Shown here: positions 6,909 through 10,932 of the stretch, piece by piece | How the letters are laid out: each line of letters begins with the position of its first letter | How positions within the stretch are numbered: position 1 is the stretch's first letter | NCBI GenBank assembly: GCA_902470905.1 | Contig: CABRIC010000059.1 | Span: forward strand, 1-10,932 | Length of the DNA: 10,932 bases | Source: an uncultured Collinsella sp. | GTDB lineage: Bacteria > Actinomycetota > Coriobacteriia > Coriobacteriales > Coriobacteriaceae | Direction of reading: 5' to 3' | The notes under the pieces: generated by a model | Databases searched by the model: none | What the model was told of the DNA's origin: nothing | The model's input: the letters and a program-made list of their open reading frames with translations, nothing else | Made by a program: the position numbers and the translations under genes

Positions 6909-7003
6909 GACATATCGCCCCCTTCTCCGGATGGGGGCAGCGTAAGCGCTCTTGTGGCGGCACCGTAGGACTTTGAAGGTGGCCGCTGTGAGGGCGCTTT
7001 TTG
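6909..7003 (+). ncRNA. Structured leader with internal terminator: attenuator/riboswitch candidate or small RNA
   Basis: Between the predicted start of transcription and the B3/4 gene lie two hairpins. The first is gccccc (6917-6922) / gggggc (6933-6938). The second is a long stem, 6944-6964 with 6978-6999, about 20 bp including several G-U pairs and one bulge, with a 13-base loop and a T5 run (6998-7002), the layout of an intrinsic terminator. Alternative pairings exist: agcg (6939-6942) with cgct (6947-6950), and gggcg (6992-6996) with cgccc (7010-7014). Either would break the terminator stem, as expected of an attenuator. It matches no riboswitch class I can name. It could equally be a ~95-base independent RNA. 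Confidence 0.5.
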
Positions 7004-7046
7004 CTTAGACGCCCCCGCTCGGGCGCACGCTATGAAGGGAGAGCAT

Positions 7047-7766
7047 ATGAAGAGCTTTATTGCCGAGGAGTCATTTTGGGAGCTGTTTCCACAGACGGCG
7101 ATCGGCGTCGTGGTCGTAAAGGGCATGAAGCCCGCGGCGCAGATTCCCCAGGAGGACGTGGATACGATCGCCGCGCTGCTTGACCGCGCCAACATCGATG
7201 CGGAGCGCCACCTGACAAGCGATACCATCAGCGAAAACGCGCCGGTCAAGGCATGGCGCGAGGCGTATCGCCTGTTCAAGACCAAGAAGGGCGCGCGTTG
7301 CTCAGTTGAGAACCTGCTCAAGCGCGTGCTCAAAGGCAAGCCGGTCGGCCACATTACGCCGGCGGTGGATATCTACAACACGATTTCGTTGACTTATGCG
7401 TTGCCCGTTGGCGGCGAAGATTTGCATGCTATTGAGGGCAATCTGCGCCTGGCGGTGACCGACGGCGGCGACGCGTTCTTGCCACTTGGCGAGGAGGCAG
7501 ATGATCCGACGCTGCCCGGTGAGCTTGCCTATATCGATGATGCGGGCGCCGTGTGCCGTTGCTGGAACTGGCGCGATGGCGTTCGCACGGCGCTGTCCGA
7601 CGATTCGGCGGACGCATTTCTGGCGATTGAATGCGTGGAGCCCGAGCGGATGGGGGACTGCCAGGCCGCGATCGATCGCTTGGCCGAGCTGCTCGAGCGC
7701 TATCTGGGAGCGACGGTCGTCGTTAAGACGCTTGTGACCCGCGACAATCCCTGCGTGGAGCTATAG
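7047..7766 (+). CDS. Solo B3/4-domain protein (PheT B3/B4-like, COG3382 type)
   Basis: A 239-residue soluble protein whose middle (roughly 68-205) resembles the B3/B4 domain of the phenylalanyl-tRNA synthetase beta chain. Family marks visible are NAPVKAWREAYRLF (64-77), the Cys-Ser-x-Glu-x-Leu stretch (85-90), P-x-x-D-x-Y-N (105-111) and LPVGGEDL (119-126). In PheT this domain edits Tyr-tRNA(Phe). Stand-alone copies are suspected tRNA- or amino-acid-binding proteins, but their role is not settled and I do not assign a reaction. I chose the ATG at 7047 over the one at 7032 because AAGGGAGAG, inside the longer version, is the ribosome binding site at good spacing. The gene has its own promoter and leader and is closed by hairpin T2. 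Confidence 0.8.
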   Translation: MKSFIAEESFWELFPQTAIGVVVVKGMKPAAQIPQEDVDTIAALLDRANIDAERHLTSDTISENAPVKAWREAYRLFKTKKGARCSVENLLKRVLKGKPVGHITPAVDIYNTISLTYALPVGGEDLHAIEGNLRLAVTDGGDAFLPLGEEADDPTLPGELAYIDDAGAVCRCWNWRDGVRTALSDDSADAFLAIECVEPERMGDCQAAIDRLAELLERYLGATVVVKTLVTRDNPCVEL

Positions 7767-7791
7767 CGGCGCCTAGAATCTATTGATGCCC

Positions 7792-7830
7792 AAAATCACC
7801 ACAAAGGCGCCTGTCCTTTGTGGTGATTTT
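7792..7830 (+). terminator. Terminator hairpin T2 behind the B3/4 gene
   Basis: The 16-bp stem aaaatcaccacaaagg (7792-7807) / cctttgtggtgatttt (7815-7830) has the loop cgcctgt. It differs from T1 and T4 by one compensated base pair near the stem base, which argues that the stem itself is under selection. It starts 26 bases after the stop codon. Confidence 0.85.
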
Positions 7831-7832
7831 TA

Positions 7833-7848
7833 TGTTGATGGGTCAACA
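7833..7848. promoter_or_regulatory. 16-bp palindrome, candidate MarR operator
   Basis: TGTTGA-TGGG-TCAACA is a perfect 6-4-6 palindrome located 87 bases before the MarR gene and directly after terminator T2. MarR-family proteins commonly repress their own gene through palindromes of this size. No clear -35/-10 pair could be placed beside it, so the link is inferred. Confidence 0.4.
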
Positions 7849-7934
7849 AATAGGGTGTGCAGGGCTGGCGGCCGATAAGTATGGTTAAGATGTTTACCCG
7901 TTAGCATTATGCAAGCGAAAGGCGGTCGTCTCCC

Positions 7935-8384
7935 ATGCAGCAGAGCGACGAGACACGTTTCGAGGACTTTGTCGGACTGATCAGCGGACTCTACAAGGAG
8001 ATCCAGCGCATTAAGACATCTGAGGGCGCAAGGCTGGGTCTTAAGGGCTCCGACATCATGTGCCTGTACTATCTTGAGCGCAGCAAGGACGGTCTGACTG
8101 GTGCCGACCTCGCCCGCATGGCTGGCGTGACCCGCGCTGCCGTCTCGCGCACACTGGCTCATCTGGAGGAGGGCGGCTACGTCGAGGTCGACGATTCGGC
8201 CGATGCCGCCGTTAAGTATCGCGCCCCGGTTCGTCTGACCACGTTAGGCGGCGAGAGCATGAACGAGGCCGATCGCATTATTGGCGAGGTGCTCGACGCC
8301 ACCGGTAAAGCCATGGGTGTGGAGCAGCGCGAGCAGATGTATGCATCGCTGCGCACGATTCTCGACACCCTGCGCGAGCTGTAG
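7935..8384 (+). CDS. MarR-family transcriptional regulator
   Basis: A 149-residue dimeric winged-helix regulator of usual MarR length. An N-terminal helix pair (9-47) leads into the helix-turn-helix, LTGADLARMAGVTRAAVSRT (54-73), followed by LAHLEEGGYVEV, the start of the wing, and a basic/acidic wing around 84-100. C-terminal helices (105-149) complete the dimer interface. No conserved redox Cys is evident; C43 lies in the N-terminal helices. The start codon has AAAGGCGG about 12 bases upstream, a rather long spacing, suggesting modest translation. The next gene, 120 bases downstream on the same strand, encodes a fatty-acid-binding DegV protein, which recalls the MarR-type regulator FabT of fatty-acid metabolism. 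This is an inference from context only. Confidence 0.88.
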   Translation: MQQSDETRFEDFVGLISGLYKEIQRIKTSEGARLGLKGSDIMCLYYLERSKDGLTGADLARMAGVTRAAVSRTLAHLEEGGYVEVDDSADAAVKYRAPVRLTTLGGESMNEADRIIGEVLDATGKAMGVEQREQMYASLRTILDTLREL

Positions 8385-8473
8385 GGCCGCCAAGGCATTT
8401 GCTACCCATTAACAACTGCATCGTCCCGTTCTAAGCGCGTATACCGTGCCGGGGCATTGTTGTCAAAATTCCC

Positions 8474-8490
8474 TGCGCGAGGTCCGCGCA
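8474..8490 (+). promoter_or_regulatory. Leader hairpin next to the degV ribosome binding site
   Basis: TGCGCG (8474-8479) pairs exactly with CGCGCA (8485-8490) around a 5-base loop. The AAAGGA ribosome binding site (8493-8498) begins two bases later. The hairpin would leave the site accessible and may stabilise the transcript or guide ribosome entry. No clear promoter was found in the 120-base gap after the MarR gene. Confidence 0.3.
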
Positions 8491-8504
8491 AGAAAGGATT
8501 CGTT

Positions 8505-9359
8505 ATGTCCGTCCGCATTATTACCGATTCCGCAAGCGATTTGTCTCCGGCGGAACACCCGGCGCTGGCTGTTTTGCCGCTGTCCGTCACCTTTGGCACC
8601 GATGTGTACATGGATGGCGTCGACATCGACCACCAGCGCTTTTACGAGATGCTCGTGGAGCGCGATGAGCTGCCCAAGACCGGTCAGGTCAACCCGTACG
8701 CGTTTTCGCAGGCGATTGCCGAGGCGCGTGAGGCCGGCGACGAGGCAGTGATTATTACCGTGGGCGCCAAGCTTTCGGGCACCAATCAGAGTGCCCGTAC
8801 CGCACTTGCCGAGGCGCCGGGCGGCGACGTGTTCGTGGTAGACAGCAACAACGTCACCCTGGGCGAGCGCGTCCTGGTCGAGTATGCGCTGCGCTTGGTG
8901 GACGAGGGCCAGAGCGCGGCTCAGGTCGCGGCGGCGGTCGAGGCCGTGCGCGACCGCGTGGTGGTTATCGGTTTGCTCGAGACGCTGGAGTACCTGGTGC
9001 GCGGCGGTCGTCTGTCTGCTGCGGCCGGCGCCGTGGGCACACTGCTCAACGTAAAGCCCGTGGTGGCTGTCGAGGACGGTCTGATCGTGCAGCTGGGCAA
9101 GGCGCGCGGTTCCAAGAACGGCCGCAACCTGCTCAACCAGAAGGTCGAAAAGGCAGGCGGCATCGACTTTTCCATGCCGCTGGCGCTCGGCTATACGGGC
9201 CTTTCGGATGCGGTGCTCAAGAAGTATATCGAGGACAGCGCGGCGCTGTGGGCTGGCCATGCCGAGGGCGAACTACCCGTTCACACCATCGGCGCCACCA
9301 TCGGCACCCACGTAGGCCCCGGCGCCGTAGCCGTAGCCTTCTTCCAGCCCGCCAACTAA
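8505..9359 (+). CDS. DegV/FakB-family fatty-acid-binding protein
   Basis: A 284-residue two-domain protein. DegV/FakB proteins hold a fatty acid and present it to the kinase FakA for phosphorylation, feeding exogenous fatty acids into phospholipid synthesis. Family marks are DSASDL (8-13), KTGQVNP (58-64), SGTNQSA (91-97, the loop expected near the fatty-acid carboxylate), LVRGGRLS (164-171), the following G-x-x-LNVKPVV (178-187) and a C-terminal IGTHVGPGAV (266-275). No FakA (DhaK/DhaL-like) gene is in the window, so it must be supplied elsewhere. The ATG at 8505 has AAAGGA six bases upstream; an earlier in-frame ATG at 8457 lacks a site. The gene ends 11 bases before terminator hairpin T3. 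Confidence 0.92.
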   Translation: MSVRIITDSASDLSPAEHPALAVLPLSVTFGTDVYMDGVDIDHQRFYEMLVERDELPKTGQVNPYAFSQAIAEAREAGDEAVIITVGAKLSGTNQSARTALAEAPGGDVFVVDSNNVTLGERVLVEYALRLVDEGQSAAQVAAAVEAVRDRVVVIGLLETLEYLVRGGRLSAAAGAVGTLLNVKPVVAVEDGLIVQLGKARGSKNGRNLLNQKVEKAGGIDFSMPLALGYTGLSDAVLKKYIEDSAALWAGHAEGELPVHTIGATIGTHVGPGAVAVAFFQPAN

Positions 9360-9370
9360 CCGACCCGCCA

Positions 9371-9411
9371 TAAACCACCACAAAGGTGCCTGTCCCCTTT
9401 GCGGTGGTTTA
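9371..9411 (+). terminator. Terminator hairpin T3 behind degV
   Basis: Arms taaaccaccacaaagg (9371-9386) and cctttgcggtggttta (9396-9411) pair at 15 of 16 positions around the loop tgcctgtcc. The loop is identical to that of T4. The stem has one A-C mismatch and the weaker tail atgctttt, so some read-through into the MGMT-like gene 28 bases later is plausible. Confidence 0.75.
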
Positions 9412-9439
9412 TGCTTTTCAGGGTGGAAGGGAGCGAGCA

Positions 9440-9760
9440 ATGGCGTCTGAGGGCTTTTTTGAGCGGGTGTACGAGGTAGTCGAGCAGATCCCTGAGGGGA
9501 TGGTCGCCACGTATGGTCAGGTGGCGCTGCTTGCCGGTCGTCCACGAAGTGCGCGGTACGTGGGGTATGCGTTGCACAGCAATCCGCGCCCCGGCGAGAT
9601 TCCCTGTCACCGCGTGGTGTTTGCCGACGGGCGCATATGCGAGGGTTTTGCTTTTGGCGGCCCCGATGCTCAGCGTGAGCTTTTGCTAGGGGAGGGTGTG
9701 ACGTTTACCGATCCCATGCACGTCGACTTGGCCGCCTGTCGCTGGCCAGCAGGGCTCTAG
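9440..9760 (+). CDS. MGMT-family protein, single alkyltransferase C-terminal domain
   Basis: A 106-residue protein comprising only the DNA-binding/active-site domain of O6-alkylguanine-DNA alkyltransferase. FFERVYEVVEQIPEGMVATYGQVALLAG (6-33) carries the conserved Tyr and the helix-turn-helix, R39 is the likely base-flipping Arg finger, and IPCHRVV (54-60) holds the acceptor cysteine C56. The C-terminal QRELLLGEGV matches the family's closing helix. It lacks the N-terminal domain of Ada/Ogt. Because Cys is kept, rather than the Trp of alkyltransferase-like ATL proteins, real repair activity is possible. The segment after the active site (FADGRICEGFAFGG) differs from the usual Gly-rich loop, so activity is uncertain. 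The ATG at 9440 follows a GGAAGGGAG site; an upstream GTG/ATG reading would enter hairpin T3. Confidence 0.85.
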   Translation: MASEGFFERVYEVVEQIPEGMVATYGQVALLAGRPRSARYVGYALHSNPRPGEIPCHRVVFADGRICEGFAFGGPDAQRELLLGEGVTFTDPMHVDLAACRWPAGL

Positions 9761-9776
9761 CGGCTCTGCCGTGGCC

Positions 9777-9817
9777 AAAACCACCACAAAGGTGCCTGTC
9801 CCCTTTGTGGTGGTTTT
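9777..9817 (+). terminator. Terminator hairpin T4 behind the MGMT-like gene
   Basis: A perfect 16-bp stem, aaaaccaccacaaagg (9777-9792) with cctttgtggtggtttt (9802-9817), has the loop tgcctgtcc. It starts 17 bases after the stop codon. All 41 bases equal the reverse complement of T1. Confidence 0.85.
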
Positions 9818-9911
9818 CCGCTGCAGGTTTACCGGGGCTAACTTATGGAGAAGCTATGGCGGCGCATATTGACGCTAGAAAGTAAACCATGGTGAACTAT
9901 ATTGGTTTCAG

Positions 9912-10070
9912 CAACGGAGCAGGCAATAGGCGATGAAAAAGCCTGCCCTGTTGAGTTTGATTCGCATTCCTCCCCTCTGTGCGATTCAACGGTGTACTTC
10001 GGGAACAGGCCCGCTGGCAACTAACTGCCAGCGGGCCTGTTCCTGTTTCGGTGAGGATTCAGCCTCACCG
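9912..10070. other. Cluster of four hairpins without a supported gene
   Basis: Four stems follow each other. They are 9912-9924 with 9941-9953 (13 bp, two mismatches), 9957-9966 with 9980-9989 (10 bp, one mismatch), 10002-10019 with 10026-10043 (18 bp, perfect, loop actaac) and 10049-10056 with 10063-10070 (8 bp, perfect). The last two lie 26-94 bases beyond the trpS stop on the minus strand and could end its transcript, but no T tract follows either on either strand. The gap 9761-10095 otherwise holds T4 and short unsupported frames. It could be a structured RNA, a paired-terminator region, or an old repeat. Confidence 0.45.
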
Positions 10071-10095
10071 TCTATGTTGTGCGAAAGCGCTTTGC

Positions 10096-10886
10096 CTAGT
10101 ACACCATGCCCATGGCGTCCTGAACCTCGGCCAGGGTCTGCTCGGCGATCACGTTGGCGCGACGATTGCCTTCGTGCAGCACGTCCTTCACGTAATCCAA
10201 GTCGTTCTCGTAGCGCTGACGGCGCTCGCGGATCGGGGCAAAGTACTCGTTGACGGCCTCGGTCACGTACTTCTTGAGCTGGCCGGAGCCGCCCATGCCA
10301 ATCTCCTCGGCAATCTCGACCTCGGAACGACCAGTGCAGATGGCAGCCGTCGAAAGCAGGCCGGATACGCCGGGGCGGTTCTCGGGATCAAACGTGATCA
10401 TGCGCTCGGAGTCGGTCTGGCTCTTCTTGATGCGCTTGGCCGTCTCCTCGGCGGTCATCGAGATGTTGATGGCGTTGCCGTAGCTCTTGCTCATCTTGCG
10501 ACCGTCCAGGCCGGGCAGCAGCGGGGTCTCGGACAGCAGCGCGTCGACCTCGGGGAACACCTTGCCGTAGCGGTTGTTAAAGCGGCGGGCGATGGTGCGG
10601 GTGAGCTCGATGTGCGGCAGCTGGTCGCGCCCGACGGGCACCACATTGCCCTTGCAGAACAGGATGTCGCAGGCCTGGTGCACCGGGTAGGTGAGCAGAA
10701 GGCCGGTGAGCTCGTGCCCCGAGGCCTCCATCTCGGTCTTGACCGTGGGGTTGCGCGCCAGCTCGGCCTCGGACACCAGCGACAGGAACGGCAGCATGAG
10801 CTGGTTGGCGGCGGGCACGGCGGAGTGCGCGTAGATCATGGTCTTGTCGGGGTCGATTCCGCAGGCAAGGTAGTCCATGACCATGT
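10096..10886 (-). CDS. trpS: Tryptophanyl-tRNA synthetase, 3' part (5' end cut by contig end)
   Basis: Class I aminoacyl-tRNA synthetase that charges tRNA(Trp) with tryptophan. About 263 C-terminal residues are present. They include YLACGIDPDK, the substrate-domain stretch VPVGRDQLPHIELTR, and the KMSKS ATP-binding loop (GRKMSKSYGN, encoded at about 10483-10497). The alpha-helical anticodon domain continues to the C-terminus DAMGMVY. The first ~85-90 residues, including the HIGH-like motif, are missing. This is not a deletion in the organism: the sequence runs into library adapter from 10887. The ATG at 10882-10884 is therefore an internal methionine, not the start. The gene is convergent with the MGMT-like gene. 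Confidence 0.93.
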
Positions 10887-10932
10887 CTGTCTCTTATACA
10901 CATCTGACGCTGCCGACGATACTCCTTGTGTA
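10887..10932. other. Sequencing adapter (Nextera/Tn5), not genomic
   Basis: Bases 10887-10905 are the 19-base Tn5 mosaic end CTGTCTCTTATACACATCT. Bases 10906-10919 are the complement of the Nextera Read 1 tail (GACGCTGCCGACGA). Bases 10920-10927 are an index (TACTCCTT, complement AAGGAGTA), and 10928-10932 (GTGTA) begin the P5 sequence. The order and spacing match the known library structure exactly. Confidence 0.98.

Noticed and set aside
6931..6945. Four-codon upstream frame (MGAA) in the B3/4 leader
   Set aside because: It has no ribosome binding site and lies inside the first hairpin.
6945..7002. T-box riboswitch in the B3/4 leader
   Set aside because: ggcggcaccg in the terminator arm resembles part of the T-box consensus, but the match is only partial, and the ~35 bases before it leave no room for a Stem I specifier domain.
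8463..9260. 265-codon open frame on the minus strand
   Set aside because: It is antisense to degV and has no recognisable domain.
9856..9885. Nine-codon frame MAAHIDARK with GGAGA upstream, possible leader peptide
   Set aside because: The spacing is good, but no plus-strand gene follows that it could regulate.
9869..9903. Promoter TTGACG...TATATT in the MGMT-trpS gap
   Set aside because: The spacing of 23 bases is outside the working range and no gene follows.
9933..10253. 106-codon plus-strand frame starting MKKPALLSL
   Set aside because: It runs through three hairpins and 150 bases antisense into trpS and has no good ribosome binding site.
10577..10903. Minus-strand frame beginning MCIRDR
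   Set aside because: Its start lies in adapter sequence and the rest is a wrong frame of trpS.

Overview
The window looks like the end of an assembled contig from a GC-rich gut actinobacterium, most likely a Coriobacteriia member close to Collinsella. This is inferred from the gene content, the GC-rich codon usage and the intergenic hairpins built on 'accaccacaaagg'. I could not run a database search. No CRISPR array, tRNA, rRNA, transposase or phage gene is visible. The last 46 bases (10887-10932) are not genomic: they match the Nextera/Tn5 mosaic end, the Read 1 adapter, an 8-base index and the start of the P5 sequence. Real sequence ends at about 10886, inside trpS.

Layout from left to right. 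A hairpin terminator (27-49) and a long imperfect inverted repeat (81-179) lie behind a minus-strand CPA1-type K+(Na+)/H+ antiporter with two C-terminal RCK_C domains (179-1780). A divergent promoter region with two palindromes separates it from a plus-strand PPP-family metallophosphatase (2034-2873). A gene-free stretch (2874-3188) holds a tandem 'tgggacgggg' repeat and a 123-bp MITE-like element. A minus-strand MOP-superfamily polysaccharide flippase-like protein (3189-4769, TTG start) follows. Another gene-free stretch (4770-5148) carries a palindrome next to the flippase -10, two REP-like hairpins, and a 16-bp LacI-type palindrome ahead of pckA.

From pckA rightward the plus strand carries ATP-dependent PEP carboxykinase (5149-6819), a solo B3/4-domain protein (7047-7766), a MarR-family regulator (7935-8384), a DegV/FakB-like fatty-acid-binding protein (8505-9359) and a single-domain MGMT-like protein (9440-9760). 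pckA, the B3/4 gene, degV and the MGMT gene are each closed by a copy of the same 16-bp-stem hairpin, so these are mainly single-gene units and not one operon. The B3/4 gene has a leader with its own promoter and a complete intrinsic terminator before the start codon, which looks like an attenuator or a small RNA. After a region of nested hairpins (9912-10070), the 3' part of trpS lies on the minus strand and runs into the adapter.

Functionally this is a mosaic of housekeeping genes: ion homeostasis, gluconeogenic/anaplerotic carbon flow, fatty-acid handling, surface polysaccharide export, alkylation-damage response and tRNA charging. The one plausible regulatory pair is MarR plus DegV/FakB, which recalls FabT-type control of fatty-acid metabolism. 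I found no convincing new multi-gene system. The parts most worth following up are the B3/4 leader, the family of GGGAC-bearing intergenic hairpins and the MITE-like element.
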